DNA of 64,000 bases from Bin87 sp965116565 (GTDB lineage Bacteria; Chloroflexota; Dehalococcoidia; Lucifugimonadales; UBA3495), in contig OZ220699.1 in NCBI GenBank assembly GCA_965116565.1, positions 310,001 to 374,000 on the forward strand, read 5' to 3'. The notes beneath the pieces were generated by a model. That model was not told the DNA's origin and did not search any database. It worked only from the letters and a program-made list of their open reading frames with translations. The position numbers were made by a program, and so were the translations under genes. Of the stretch, positions 39,880 through 49,068 are shown in pieces (position 1 is the first letter of the stretch; every line of letters begins with the position of its first letter).

Positions 39880-41544
39880 TCAGTCGGCCGCCGCAGGTTC
39901 CGGTTCGATGTTCAGGATGCGGCGGGCGACGACGCGAGCCTCGTCGAGGTTGCTGACGAAGCGGTCCTCTGGCACGCGGTGCAGGGTGTTGAGGGCGTGC
40001 AGGTGCTCTTCCACCGGGGAACCGGCCAGGCCCATGACGATGGATTCGGTGTCCTCGTCGGTGGCGATGTCAATCATCTGCTCGACCACCAGGGCGGCGC
40101 TGTCATCCATGTACAGGGTCTCGGAGAAATCGAAGATCACAACCTCGTGGTCGCGGATGTCGCCGCCGATGGTGTTGACGAGGTTGCTGGAGGAGGCGAC
40201 GGAGAAGCGGCCGCGCATGCCGACCACGCCGACGTGGGCCGCGAACTCGTCGCCGTCGTTGGCTGCCGCCGCCGCTTCGGGCGAGTCGTAGAGGAACACC
40301 TGGTCAAGGAGGGGTGTGGATACCACGCTGTCCAACTCCTGGCGCTCGATCTGACGCGCGGCCACCATGCCGGCGGCGATCAGGCCGATGGCGATGGCCG
40401 TGACCAGGTCGAGGAAGACCGTGAGGGCCAGCGTGATCAGCATGACCACCAGGTGGTCCCGCTGGATCTTGTGGGCGCGCTTGATGAGCCTCCAGTCGAT
40501 GATGTCCCAGCCGACCTTGACGAGGATGCCCGCGAGAACGGCGTGGGGAATCTCGGTCACGTACTGGCCGAGTCCGAGCACCAACGCCAGCAGCACGCCC
40601 GCACGCACAACGCCTGAGAAGGGCGTGCGTCCGCCGGAGCGGATGTTGATGACCGTGCCCAGGGTGGCGCCGGCGCCGGGCAGACCGCCGATGAGGCCGG
40701 CGATGGTGTTGCCGAGGCCCTGGCCGATGAGCTCGCGGTTGGCGTTGTGGCGGGTGCGGGTCAGTGAGTCCGCGATGAGGGAGGTGAGCAGGCTGTCGAT
40801 GGAGCCGAGGAGGGCGAGGATCAGCGCGGGGGTCAGTGAGCTGACCAGGAAGCCGATGTCGAACACCGGGATGCGCAGGTCGGGCAGGCCGGTGGGCACG
40901 TCGCCGATGACTCTGAGGTCGGTGAGCCAGAAGATGCCGATGGCAGAGCCGACGATCATGGCCGCCAGGGGCGCGGGCAGGAACCGGCTCAGCGGCGGTC
41001 GCCATAGCACGCCCACCAAAAGGGTGATGGCGGCGACGATCAGAGAGTGTACCTGTGCGTTGGCTACGGCATCAGGGATTGCGCTGATTTTCGCCATCAC
41101 TCCGCCCGGTTGAGCTTCGGCGCCCACGAATGGCGCGACCTGCACCAGCATGACGATGATGCCGATGCCGGTCATGAAGCCGGATATGACGGAGTAGGGC
41201 GTATAGGCGACAAACCGCCCGATTCTGATCGCGCCCAGGACCATCTGGATCACGCCGGCCAACACCACGACGGTGAACGCCTTGGCGAAATCTCCCTCGG
41301 AGTGGACGGTAACAATGACCGCCATGGCGACGCTCATTGGGCCGGTTGGTCCGGAGATCTGGGAGCGAGTGCCGCCGAAGACCGCGGCGAAGAACCCGAC
41401 GGCGATTGCGCCGTACATTCCCGCGATGGGCCCCAGGCCGGAGGCGACACCGAAGGCCAGGGCGACGGGAAGACCCACAACCGACGCGGTGATCCCGCCG
41501 AACAGGTCGCCGCGCAACATAGCCAGGGTGTAGGTGGGTCTCAT
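39880..41544 (-). CDS. SulP-family anion transporter with STAS domain
   Basis: 554 residues. About 11-14 membrane helices, with GLPVALAFGVASGLGPIAGMY and FGGTRSQISGPTGPM typical of SulP; the C-terminal 130 residues form a STAS domain (RGRFSVASSSNLVNTIGG, VVIFDFSETLYMDDSAALVV). Could move sulfate, bicarbonate or a dicarboxylate. It is followed upstream by coaBC in the same direction, 57 bases away. Confidence 0.92.
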   Translation of the reverse strand: MRPTYTLAMLRGDLFGGITASVVGLPVALAFGVASGLGPIAGMYGAIAVGFFAAVFGGTRSQISGPTGPMSVAMAVIVTVHSEGDFAKAFTVVVLAGVIQMVLGAIRIGRFVAYTPYSVISGFMTGIGIIVMLVQVAPFVGAEAQPGGVMAKISAIPDAVANAQVHSLIVAAITLLVGVLWRPPLSRFLPAPLAAMIVGSAIGIFWLTDLRVIGDVPTGLPDLRIPVFDIGFLVSSLTPALILALLGSIDSLLTSLIADSLTRTRHNANRELIGQGLGNTIAGLIGGLPGAGATLGTVINIRSGGRTPFSGVVRAGVLLALVLGLGQYVTEIPHAVLAGILVKVGWDIIDWRLIKRAHKIQRDHLVVMLITLALTVFLDLVTAIAIGLIAAGMVAARQIERQELDSVVSTPLLDQVFLYDSPEAAAAANDGDEFAAHVGVVGMRGRFSVASSSNLVNTIGGDIRDHEVVIFDFSETLYMDDSAALVVEQMIDIATDEDTESIVMGLAGSPVEEHLHALNTLHRVPEDRFVSNLDEARVVARRILNIEPEPAAAD

Positions 41545-41600
41545 GGGGTTTGCTTATCGGGCCGTGGCAGGGTGATGGAGGGAGCGGCCGAGAAGTCTGG

Positions 41601-42815
41601 CTAGCCGGCCACGGCGCGACCTCCCAGGAGGGTTGAGACGCGGTCCAGGATGCGGTGGCCAACCTCATACTTGGTGAGCAGAGGAAGCCTTTCCACCTGC
41701 ATCTCACGGTCGATCAAGACCACGCGATTAGTGTCCACACCAAACCCGCTGCCTTCTTCAGTTATGTCGTTGGCGACAATGAGATCCAACGACTTTCGAC
41801 GTACTTTATCGGCTGCGTTGGCTTCAAGATTCTCACTCTCTGCGGAGAACCCGACCCTGACAAAACTGCCCACAGCCGTCGCAAGTATATCTGTGGTTTT
41901 CTCCAAGTCAATAGACATTTCGTCCGCGGCAGTCTTTTTGATCTTCTGCTCCGCGGCGACGGCCGGGCGGTAGTCGGCGACGGCGGCGGCCATGATCAGC
42001 GCGTCGGCGTTGGACGTTTCATGGAGGACAGCGTCGCACATATCCTGGGCCGACCTGACCGATTCGACGCGGACCAGCGGCGGATCCGGCAGCGTGGTCG
42101 GCGCGGTTACCAGTACGACCTCGGCGCCGCGGTCGCGGGCGGCCTCGGCGACGGCGTAACCCATGCGGCCGGACGAGTGGTTGGTGATGACGCGCACCGG
42201 GTCGATGGCTTCCTGGGTGCCGCCGGCGCTGACGATTACCTTGCGGCCGGCCAGGTCGCCGTGCTTGCCGAGGGCGGCGGCGATGTGGCCCAGCAGGTCC
42301 GCCGGCTCGACCAGGCGGCCCATACCCATCAGGCCGGAGGCGAGGCGACCGGGTGCGGGGCCGGCCAGGAACACGCCGCGGGCGCGCAGGCGGGCCACGT
42401 TCTCCCGGGTGGCCGGATGGTCGTACATGTTGGCGTCCATGGCCGGCGCCACGAGCAAGGGGGCTTCGGTGGCGATAACCGTGGTGGTCAACGGATCGTC
42501 AGCCAGTCCCGCCGCCAGTTTGGCGATGCAGTGGACGGTGGCCGGCGCGATGACCACGACGTCGGCCCACCGCGCGAGGGCGACGTGTTCGACGCTCTGC
42601 TCGGAGTTGGGGTCGAACGTGTCGGTCACCACGGAACGATGGGTGAGGCTGCGGAAGGCCAGGGGGGTTACGAACTGGGTCGCTCCGTAGCTGAGGATGG
42701 TCTCGACGTTGGCGCCGGCCTGGACCAACTTGCTCGCCAGATCCAGCGCCTTGTAGCAGGCGATGCTGCCGGTCACGCCCAGCACGATGTTTTTTCCAGC
42801 CAGCGCGGATTGCAT
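41601..42815 (-). CDS. coaBC: Bifunctional phosphopantothenoylcysteine decarboxylase / phosphopantothenate-cysteine ligase
   Basis: 404 residues. The N-terminal flavoprotein CoaC (IVLGVTGSIACYKALDLASKL; VAPAMDANMYDHPATREN) is joined to CoaB from about residue 185 (KVIVSAGGTQEAIDPVRVIT; NHSSGRMGYAVAEAA). It makes 4'-phosphopantetheine in CoA synthesis. Start ATG 42815 is chosen; a TTG four codons upstream is possible. Directly downstream of coaX. Confidence 0.93.
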   Translation of the reverse strand: MQSALAGKNIVLGVTGSIACYKALDLASKLVQAGANVETILSYGATQFVTPLAFRSLTHRSVVTDTFDPNSEQSVEHVALARWADVVVIAPATVHCIAKLAAGLADDPLTTTVIATEAPLLVAPAMDANMYDHPATRENVARLRARGVFLAGPAPGRLASGLMGMGRLVEPADLLGHIAAALGKHGDLAGRKVIVSAGGTQEAIDPVRVITNHSSGRMGYAVAEAARDRGAEVVLVTAPTTLPDPPLVRVESVRSAQDMCDAVLHETSNADALIMAAAVADYRPAVAAEQKIKKTAADEMSIDLEKTTDILATAVGSFVRVGFSAESENLEANAADKVRRKSLDLIVANDITEEGSGFGVDTNRVVLIDREMQVERLPLLTKYEVGHRILDRVSTLLGGRAVAG

Positions 42816-42832
42816 GGTAGTCACCAATTTGC

Positions 42833-43687
42833 CTAGTCCCGGGTGATTGTGGACGGGGACCGTTCGGCGTGGGGCGTATTTTTGGCGTTCATCCGGTAGA
42901 TCAAGTCCAGGCCGACCAGCGTGAGTTCCTGGTTGATGGCGTCGAACACGGGGGCGTGGTCGGCGATGACGGTCACCAGGCCGCCGGTGCCGACCACCCT
43001 GGCATCCGATCCGATTTCCGCCTTGAAGCGTTCCACCATGGTGCTGACCAGGCCGGCGTATCCGAGGACGATGCCGGACTGCAGGGCGGCGGTGGTGTTA
43101 CGGCCCACGGCCATGGGTGGGGCGACCAGCTCCACGCGCCGCAACAGGGACGTGTTGTGGTAGAGGGCGTCGACGGACACGTTGATGCCCGGCGTGATGG
43201 CTCCGCCCAGGTATTCGCCATCGCGGGAAACTGCGTCGAGGACGGTGGCGGTGCCCAGATCGACGACGATGGCGGGGGCGCCGTAGAGTTTCACGGCGGC
43301 CACGGCGTCCACAATCCGGTCCGCCCCGACGTCGCGGGGGTTGTCGTACCGCACGGGCATGCCGAGGTCGATTTCGGAGTTCACCAGGAGAGGCGCTACG
43401 CCGAAGAACCGCCGGCAAACATCCTCGAACAAACCGGTGAGCGGGGGCACGACAGAGCAGATGCAGGCCGCGGAGATGTCCGTGGTGGCTATGCCGCGGA
43501 ACTCCAGCAGGTTCTTGAGCATGATGCCGTATTCGTCGGCCAGCCGGCGGGAATCGGTGGCGAAACGGAGGGTAGTGATCAGCCGTTCCACCGGGCTGAC
43601 GCCGTTGCCATCGGCATCGGCCGCGGATCCCTGGCGGAACACGCCCATGGTAACGGCGGTATTGCCGATGTCGATGGTGAGCAGCAT
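42833..43687 (-). CDS. coaX: Type III pantothenate kinase
   Basis: 284 residues from ATG 43687. MLLTIDIGNTAVTMGVF is the phosphate-1 motif, VGADRIVDAVAAVKLYG and AIVVDLGTATVLDAVS with GGAITPGINVSVDAL are the CoaX signatures. First step of CoA synthesis. The next gene is coaBC, so the two make an operon for consecutive pathway steps (1 and 2/3). Confidence 0.94.
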   Translation of the reverse strand: MLLTIDIGNTAVTMGVFRQGSAADADGNGVSPVERLITTLRFATDSRRLADEYGIMLKNLLEFRGIATTDISAACICSVVPPLTGLFEDVCRRFFGVAPLLVNSEIDLGMPVRYDNPRDVGADRIVDAVAAVKLYGAPAIVVDLGTATVLDAVSRDGEYLGGAITPGINVSVDALYHNTSLLRRVELVAPPMAVGRNTTAALQSGIVLGYAGLVSTMVERFKAEIGSDARVVGTGGLVTVIADHAPVFDAINQELTLVGLDLIYRMNAKNTPHAERSPSTITRD

Positions 43688-43842
43688 CTCGGGAACCTGG
43701 CTAATAGTATTATTTTCGCCACGGGCCGTCAAAACGAGCGGCGAGGCGCATCCGTCCGGCGCGGACCGACGCGAGGGTCACGGCAAACTGCGCGAGAAGG
43801 TCGGGTGACGGGTTTCGAGGTTTAGAGGGTCGAGCGCAGTGG

Positions 43843-44328
43843 TCACGGACGGCGGTCGAACCCCACCTGCACGATACGCGGCTGGTCGACGCCGGCAACG
43901 CCGACATACTGGAACAGAGCACCGTCGGTCTCGCGGAACATGGCATCCTGGACCACCACGGTTTGCCCACCCACGAGGAGATTCGCAAACGGCGCGGCCT
44001 GGGAACCGGAGTCGGGATCCGCCGGGAAGGTGAAATCGATCCCGGGCACGTTGGTGAACTCAATGCGTCCCCGCTCATCGCTGACCCAGAATTCGTCGAT
44101 AACGGTGCTGCTGGCGATCTGGCCCAGCGCGACATTGATCTCCTGCGGTGTCATGCCGGCTCTGAGCGCGGCATCGATGTAGTGGGCGGCGAGCGTGGCC
44201 TGGGCGGCCATGTGATCTTCAACAGAGGCCTGGGGAGCAGCCTCGGTAGATTCAGAGTCGCCGCGACCGCAGGCGACCGAAAGGATGAGCATGATGGAGA
44301 GTGCCGTCAACATCACGATTTTCAGCAT
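43843..44328 (-). CDS. Lipoprotein with a Cache-like extracellular segment
   Basis: 161 residues. The signal peptide ends in the lipobox LSVAC, Cys at 20. The mature part includes INVALGQIASSTVIDEFWVSDERGRIEFTN (quoted in part as VIDEFWVSDERGRIEFTN), which resembles the start of Cache/PAS-like sensor folds. No kinase or receptor part follows, so it may be a stand-alone ligand binder. Confidence 0.7.
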   Translation of the reverse strand: MLKIVMLTALSIMLILSVACGRGDSESTEAAPQASVEDHMAAQATLAAHYIDAALRAGMTPQEINVALGQIASSTVIDEFWVSDERGRIEFTNVPGIDFTFPADPDSGSQAAPFANLLVGGQTVVVQDAMFRETDGALFQYVGVAGVDQPRIVQVGFDRRP

Positions 44329-44392
44329 GGGAATATCTCCTCATTGAGGTATGCGGGCCATTGTACATGATACCGTTTAGCGGCCGGTTTTG

Positions 44393-44401
44393 TGCTAAAA
44401 T
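44393..44401 (+). promoter_or_regulatory. Extended -10 element TGCTAAAAT
   Basis: Extended -10 match 32 bases before ATG 44434 of the pentapeptide-TIR gene; GGAG lies between. Confidence 0.5.
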
Positions 44402-44433
44402 CGCCGATAAGACCGCTTTTTGGAGACCTAACG

Positions 44434-45717
44434 ATGGCCAACATGGAACTGGTTCAGATCGTGAAACAGGGGCGCGATGCAGTGGCGGCATGGCGTGAGG
44501 AGAACCCCAACACCTCCATGGACCTGAACGAATGCTACATGAGCCACGCCCGCATTCCCATGGTGAACCTGCGGGGCGCGCACATGCGCAATGGCGACTT
44601 CATGGGCGCGATGGTGCGCCGCGCCGACCTGTCCAACTGCTTCATGAACAACGTCCACTTTTACCGGGCGGACCTGCGGGAAACGGATATGAGCCGCTCC
44701 ATCGCGCCGGGCGCGAACCTGCGCGGAGCGGACCTGCGCAACGCCAACCTGGCCGGCATCAACCTGGACGGAGCGACCCTCTCGGAGGCGAATCTTTCGG
44801 GCGCAGACCTGACCAACGCCAACTTGGACCGCGCCAACCTGGACCGGGTCAACTTCACCGGGGCCACCCTCACGGGCGCCAGCTTCAATGGGGCGAACCT
44901 GTCCAGGACGAATCTGTCGGAAGCGACGCTAAACGCGGCCGACTTCTACGAGGCGGTGCTGAATGACGTGATCACCGGGGAGGCCGATTTCAACAACTGC
45001 ATCATCGGCTATACGGTTTTCCAGAACTGCGCCATGGACGCTGCGTTGGGGTTGGACAACATACGCCACGATGCTCCCAGCACCATCGGTTTGGACACGC
45101 TGCTGCGCTCCCGGGGCGCCCTGCCGCAGTCGTTCATCCTGGGGTCGGGAATTCCGATTGCGGTGGCGGGCATTCAGGACTCGGTGAGCGACGCGCCCGT
45201 GACGACGCTGGAGGTGCATATCTCGTGCGCCAGCAGGGACATTGACTTTGCCCGTCAGCTTGAAGCCAATCTGCGGGAGCAGGGGGTGCGCACCTGGGTG
45301 TTCGCCGAGGGGTTCCGCGGCAATCCGCTGGTCGATAGGCGCGCCTCCTCCGGGGAAGAAGAGATCGAACGGTGGGTGCGGCACTACGATCGGCTGATTG
45401 TGGTTTGCAGCGAGGCTTCGCTGGATAGCGAGACCGTGCGCAACGACATCACGGCGGCGCAGGAATCGGAGAACAGCTCAGATCGCTGGACCATGTTCCT
45501 GGTGGACGCCGACGGTGTGATGAACGCCGGCAGGGTCCGCGCGGCGCGGCTGCTGAAGGAGGACCACCGGGTGTTCGACCTGGCCGGGCAGAGTGCCGGG
45601 TCGGACGAGTACCAGGAGACTCTGACCAGTCTGATTGAAAATCTGCGGGAAGAGCAGCCGGCCAGTGCGGCCAAGCCGCCACGCCAGGCGGCGGATCCGC
45701 GAACGTTGCAGCTGTAA
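44434..45717 (+). CDS. Pentapeptide-repeat protein fused to a TIR-like domain
   Basis: 427 residues. After a short N-terminal helix come about 30 pentapeptide repeats of the A(D/N)Lxx type (ANLRGADLRNANLAGINLDG and onward), residues about 40-195. After a linker, residues about 265-375 look like a TIR domain: LEVHISCASRDIDFARQLEANL (quoted as LEVHISCASRDIDFARQL), VRTWVFAEGFRG, and YDRLIVVCSEASLDSETVRNDI. At the position where TIR NADases carry a catalytic Glu the sequence has Asp (RNDI). Pentapeptide helices and TIR domains occur together in bacterial signalling or defence proteins. No adjacent known defence gene. Confidence 0.82.
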   Translation: MANMELVQIVKQGRDAVAAWREENPNTSMDLNECYMSHARIPMVNLRGAHMRNGDFMGAMVRRADLSNCFMNNVHFYRADLRETDMSRSIAPGANLRGADLRNANLAGINLDGATLSEANLSGADLTNANLDRANLDRVNFTGATLTGASFNGANLSRTNLSEATLNAADFYEAVLNDVITGEADFNNCIIGYTVFQNCAMDAALGLDNIRHDAPSTIGLDTLLRSRGALPQSFILGSGIPIAVAGIQDSVSDAPVTTLEVHISCASRDIDFARQLEANLREQGVRTWVFAEGFRGNPLVDRRASSGEEEIERWVRHYDRLIVVCSEASLDSETVRNDITAAQESENSSDRWTMFLVDADGVMNAGRVRAARLLKEDHRVFDLAGQSAGSDEYQETLTSLIENLREEQPASAAKPPRQAADPRTLQL

Positions 45718-45741
45718 CGAACGTTCAACGGCACACGTTTG

Positions 45742-45772
45742 CAGGGGCGGATGATTATTCGCCCCTGTGTTT
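45742..45772 (+). terminator. Hairpin terminator after the pentapeptide-TIR gene
   Basis: CAGGGGCG-GATGATTATT-CGCCCCTG followed by TGTTTTG; also belongs to the GGGGCGAATGATTATTCGCCCC hairpin repeat family. Confidence 0.6.
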
Positions 45773-45884
45773 TGCGGCCGGCGCGGGCGATGCCGGAGGG
45801 CTCACATCCGGTGGGATCATTGCGCAACGGTCAAGGCAGGGCGTGTACGCCTGGACCTGATCTGAGATGCGATAAGGCCGTGCG

Positions 45885-45913
45885 TTGACCACAGATAACC
45901 AGCCCGATAGCAT
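45885..45913 (+). promoter_or_regulatory. Promoter of the HEPN pair
   Basis: TTGACC (45885-45890), 17-base spacer, TAGCAT (45908-45913), then GGGAGG close to ATG 45947. Confidence 0.5.
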
Positions 45914-45946
45914 CGAAAGCGAGGCCATCAAGACGGGAGGCCCCAA

Positions 45947-46279
45947 ATGCCCATCACCGAAAAGGACATGGAGACGGTCGGGGAGATCATCCTGAACGGA
46001 GCAAGAGCCCACTTCCCGCCCAGCATACAGTTCCACGATGCGATAGTTACCGTCAAACTGGATAATGAGGATGAGGAGTTCTTCGACGTGCATCTGATTT
46101 ACAGCGGGCCCAGCCGGGTGCTGGACGGCTATTTGATGATGACCCTTTTCAGGGTCACCGACGAGCCCCTCCGCAACGCGGGTATCACGGCGCGCGCTTT
46201 GGTTATGTACTCGGATATCAACGATCCCACCTTATCGGAACACATTAGAGCCACCATCACCCCCTCTCCCGCGCCATGA
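45947..46279 (+). CDS. Small protein paired with a HEPN gene (candidate antitoxin)
   Basis: 110 residues, not recognised. Strand-rich middle (DAIVTVKLDNEDEEFFDVHLIY quoted in part) with conserved-looking acids; C-terminus SEHIRATITPSPAP. GGGAGG precedes the ATG. It overlaps the HEPN gene by four bases (ATGA), the usual layout of two-gene toxin-antitoxin modules. Confidence 0.65.
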   Translation: MPITEKDMETVGEIILNGARAHFPPSIQFHDAIVTVKLDNEDEEFFDVHLIYSGPSRVLDGYLMMTLFRVTDEPLRNAGITARALVMYSDINDPTLSEHIRATITPSPAP

Positions 46280-46743
46280 TTGATCCGCAGGAACTTATTT
46301 CTGCCTGCTACAAGCTGGTTTCACCAAATGCGGTTACGCCACCCTCAGAAGCGGATCTGCGGCGCGCCGTCAGCACTGCGTATTATGCAGTGTTCCATAC
46401 GCTGACCGCATCTAACGCTGAACTTATCGCAGGTCGGCCGCAGTCTGTCATGTCATCCCACGCCTGGGAACGGGTCTATCGCCGCCTGGACCATGGCAGA
46501 GCTCAAAACAACCTGCGCGGGGTCATCAACCAACTGTCTCCGCCGGGAGAGAACTTCGCACGCACCTTCGTTGACTTACAGAATCTGCGACAACAGGCCG
46601 ACTACGATCCACATTTCTCGATTACTGACACTATAACCCTCAACTCGATCGAGCTAGCCGAGAGCGCCATCTCGGCTTTCGCACTGCTGAGTGAGGAAGA
46701 GCGCAGATTCATAGCGGCGCAGTCGTTGTTCGACAGGCGGTGA
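46276..46743 (+). CDS. HEPN-domain protein
   Basis: 155 residues, helical. LRRAVSTAYYAVFHTLT is the typical HEPN start, and LRQQADYDPH contains the R-x-x-A-D-Y-D-P core near the end, the place of the RNase-like Rx4-6H motif of the superfamily. Likely an RNA-cleaving or RNA-binding toxin neutralised by the preceding small protein; this is inference. Confidence 0.78.
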   Translation: MIDPQELISACYKLVSPNAVTPPSEADLRRAVSTAYYAVFHTLTASNAELIAGRPQSVMSSHAWERVYRRLDHGRAQNNLRGVINQLSPPGENFARTFVDLQNLRQQADYDPHFSITDTITLNSIELAESAISAFALLSEEERRFIAAQSLFDRR

Positions 46744-46755
46744 CGCGCGGATGGC

Positions 46756-46790
46756 AACAAAAACAGGGGCGGGAGAAATCCCGCCCCTGT
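46756..46790 (-). terminator. Rho-independent terminator of RdhA-like gene 1
   Basis: On the minus strand: ACAGGGGCGGGA-TTTC-TCCCGCCCCTGT followed by TTTTTGTT. Located 45 bases after the stop. Confidence 0.85.
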
Positions 46791-46836
46791 GAACCGTCCG
46801 TTCCGGAGAACCGACCGATTTGGATGGCTACATCGT

Positions 46837-48111
46837 TTAGATGTAGTCTTCCTCCTCGTACATCATGTCGACGTTGTCGGTGCTCTGGCCGAGGCCGCGG
46901 GTGACGTCGGCGCGGAAGGCTTCGAGCATCTCGTCGGTGATCTCATTGCCGTTGGCGCGAGCCGCGTCCTTCAGGTTGTCGAATGCCCACTCGCCGGTGT
47001 CGCCGTGGGGCATGTCGAAGAAGCCAGTCTCGAAGATGGGGAGTTCGCCGGGGCCGAAGTAGCCCTTGCCCTCGATGTTGTAACCTTCGAGGTCGTGGGT
47101 GCCCTTGCCGAGGACCTGACCGGTGGCGGCATAGTGGGCCATGGTGGCCTGCATGCCGTACTTCTGGATCGGGCAAACCTTCATGCAGACGCCGCAGCCG
47201 AGATAGCGGGCCATGACGGGGCGACAGCGCTTGAAGTAGAGCTTGTTCTTCTCAATTCCGCGCCACCAGATCTTGTCGCGCATCAGGGCGCGGCCGGGGC
47301 AGCGGTTCACGCAGACCTGGCACACCTGGCAGAAGGCGTGGATGCCGTAGTCGACGGGCTCGTCATAGGAGACGTTGGCGTCGGTGGTGACCATCATGAT
47401 GCGGCAGCGGGACCCGACGTGGGGGGTCAGCAGGTAGCCACAGGCGCCGAGCTGGCCGAGGCCGGCGGCGACGAACATCGGGATGTAGGGGCCGGTGTTG
47501 TCGTTGGGGCTGTGGACCTGGGCGCGGTAGCCGAGGCTGCGCACGAAGTTGCCGAGTTCCAGGCCAGCGGCGCCTTCCGTGCGGTAGGTGCTGGAGTGGA
47601 CGATCTCAGCGTCGATGCTGGGGATGGTCTGGGTGGGCTCGAAGTCCTGCTCGTAGGCCAAGCAGATGACGTGGGGGAAGCGGACCCAGTCCTTCTTGCT
47701 CTGATACACGTAGCGGATGTCAAAGGCGGTGATGCCGACTTCGACGAAACCGAGCTCGCGGGCCTTCTGCTTGATGACCTCGGTGACGTCCTCACCGGTG
47801 GCATCGTTGGTGGGCTCGAGCTCGCCGGTCAGGCGGGCGGCCATGACCAGGTTGCGGTTCAGCTTGTCGTGTTCCTTGCGGATCTCACGCATCTCGGCGT
47901 GCTGGTCGCGGAGGGTGTTGGCCCAGTCGCGGGAAGCGCGCTCGGTGATGTTCATGGTCTCGACCGGATACTCACGGGAGTACCAGTCAACTTCACGCTG
48001 GTTCATAGGGATACCGGGAGTCGTTTCGAGCTCCTGCGGCACCGGGATGGTTACAGGCGCGTCGCCCAGATACTTGCCGGGTCGTCGTACCTCATGACCG
48101 ATCGTTAGCAT
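46837..48111 (-). CDS. Reductive-dehalogenase-like / QueG-like Fe-S protein, copy 1 (cytosolic)
   Basis: 424 residues. VAAGLGQLGACGYLLTPHVG is the corrinoid-proximal loop typical of RdhA/QueG-type proteins. Two Fe-S binding sites follow: C261-x2-C264-x2-C267-x3-C271 and C296-x9-C306-x2-C309-x3-C313. There is no Tat signal and no RdhB gene, so it is soluble and unlike respiratory dehalogenases. AGGAGG lies just before the ATG. A close paralogue is at 51627. Substrate unknown; a reductive dehalogenase or related cobalamin-dependent reductase is likely. Confidence 0.8.
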   Translation of the reverse strand: MLTIGHEVRRPGKYLGDAPVTIPVPQELETTPGIPMNQREVDWYSREYPVETMNITERASRDWANTLRDQHAEMREIRKEHDKLNRNLVMAARLTGELEPTNDATGEDVTEVIKQKARELGFVEVGITAFDIRYVYQSKKDWVRFPHVICLAYEQDFEPTQTIPSIDAEIVHSSTYRTEGAAGLELGNFVRSLGYRAQVHSPNDNTGPYIPMFVAAGLGQLGACGYLLTPHVGSRCRIMMVTTDANVSYDEPVDYGIHAFCQVCQVCVNRCPGRALMRDKIWWRGIEKNKLYFKRCRPVMARYLGCGVCMKVCPIQKYGMQATMAHYAATGQVLGKGTHDLEGYNIEGKGYFGPGELPIFETGFFDMPHGDTGEWAFDNLKDAARANGNEITDEMLEAFRADVTRGLGQSTDNVDMMYEEEDYI

Positions 48112-48159
48112 ATCCTCCTCCTTAGGTTGGACTGCGTATTATTGGCCCAATTTGGATAA

Positions 48160-48188
48160 ACGATACTTGCAGACCCGCAGATTGTCAA
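48160..48188 (-). promoter_or_regulatory. Promoter of RdhA-like gene 1
   Basis: Minus strand: TTGACA, exactly 17 bases, TATCGT. The -35 is a perfect consensus. Confidence 0.75.
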
Positions 48189-48318
48189 TACTTGGCCCGC
48201 TTTACAATCATATTCCGTTACATGATGATTATTATTGTTGACTTTTCGTCGGTAGGAAAACCGGTTTCTGCGAGGCGGATTCCGAGTGGGAAAGTACCCA
48301 CGGGGTCGGTACGTCCGG

Positions 48319-48996
48319 CTACTGTGTGCCTGGCGGAGCGGACGCCACCATGGTGCGTATATCATCCAATGTCAATTCAAAAGGAGCCCCGGAATCGGGA
48401 AGGGGTTTCAAACCCATGTCCTTCAGGGCGGCGCGGTAGTTTGCGCTGGTTTCGAAGGTGAGCCGGCCATCAGAGTCCATGCGCGCGACGCCCACTCCGC
48501 GGCGGGCGATCCAGACGCGGACCTCGGGGGCCAGATCGGGCGGCCGGGGACCGTGGTAGCGGGTCAGGAACAGGACGCGGGGCTCCCCGGGCATCAGCGC
48601 AATCCCCGGGCGCTCAATGAATTCCGGCTTACCGTCGGCGCCCCTTCTGTAATATCCGTCGGACCATCTCACGTAGGCGGTGTCGCCAGGCTCGAAGCCT
48701 CCTTTCAAGGACTGGACCACTTCAAACCCGCGATACACGTCCACGAACGCAACCCGTGCTTCGGCGTGGGTCCTGGTCGAGTTGGGTGTCCCGTGCAGGG
48801 TTTCGCCGAGGAAGCGAACAACGACGATCCGATCTGAAAATCGCACCAACGATTCCGCGTCCACGGGGACGAACCAGTCCCTGATCTCACCCCTCAGTCC
48901 CAGGCAGTTGGAGAGCGCCAAAATGGTGGGGACGAATGCCACCAGGGCCGCGACGACCAAGATGGAGATCGTCAAATTGCGCGTGGGTCCCCTCAA
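48319..48996 (-). CDS. Putative secreted or membrane-anchored protein of unknown function
   Basis: 225 residues. The N-terminal helix ISILVVAALVAFVPTILAL works as a signal anchor. The rest is beta-rich: VRFSDRIVVVRFLGETLHG, VAFVDVYRGFEVVQSLKGGF, DTAYVRWSDGYYRRG and RVLFLTRYHGPRP. This pattern resembles proteins with an OB-like extracytoplasmic domain, but I recognise no named family. Confidence 0.65.
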   Translation of the reverse strand: MRGPTRNLTISILVVAALVAFVPTILALSNCLGLRGEIRDWFVPVDAESLVRFSDRIVVVRFLGETLHGTPNSTRTHAEARVAFVDVYRGFEVVQSLKGGFEPGDTAYVRWSDGYYRRGADGKPEFIERPGIALMPGEPRVLFLTRYHGPRPPDLAPEVRVWIARRGVGVARMDSDGRLTFETSANYRAALKDMGLKPLPDSGAPFELTLDDIRTMVASAPPGTQ

Positions 48997-49068
48997 TGCC
49001 GCACGTCCCGGTCACGCATGAGTTCGTCGCCAGGAGGCCGCAGGGCCCGTCGACCCGACGGCGCCCGG

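Noticed and set aside
38900..40291. 463-residue plus-strand frame
   Set aside because: Spans the antisense of the LLM gene, the gap and part of SulP; its repeated GGGC-YENSD segment is only the translated direct repeat.
46789..48108. Long plus-strand frame opposite RdhA-like gene 1 (and its twin 51603-53009)
   Set aside because: Both are shadows of the paralogous Fe-S genes; their mutual similarity follows from the duplicated genes.
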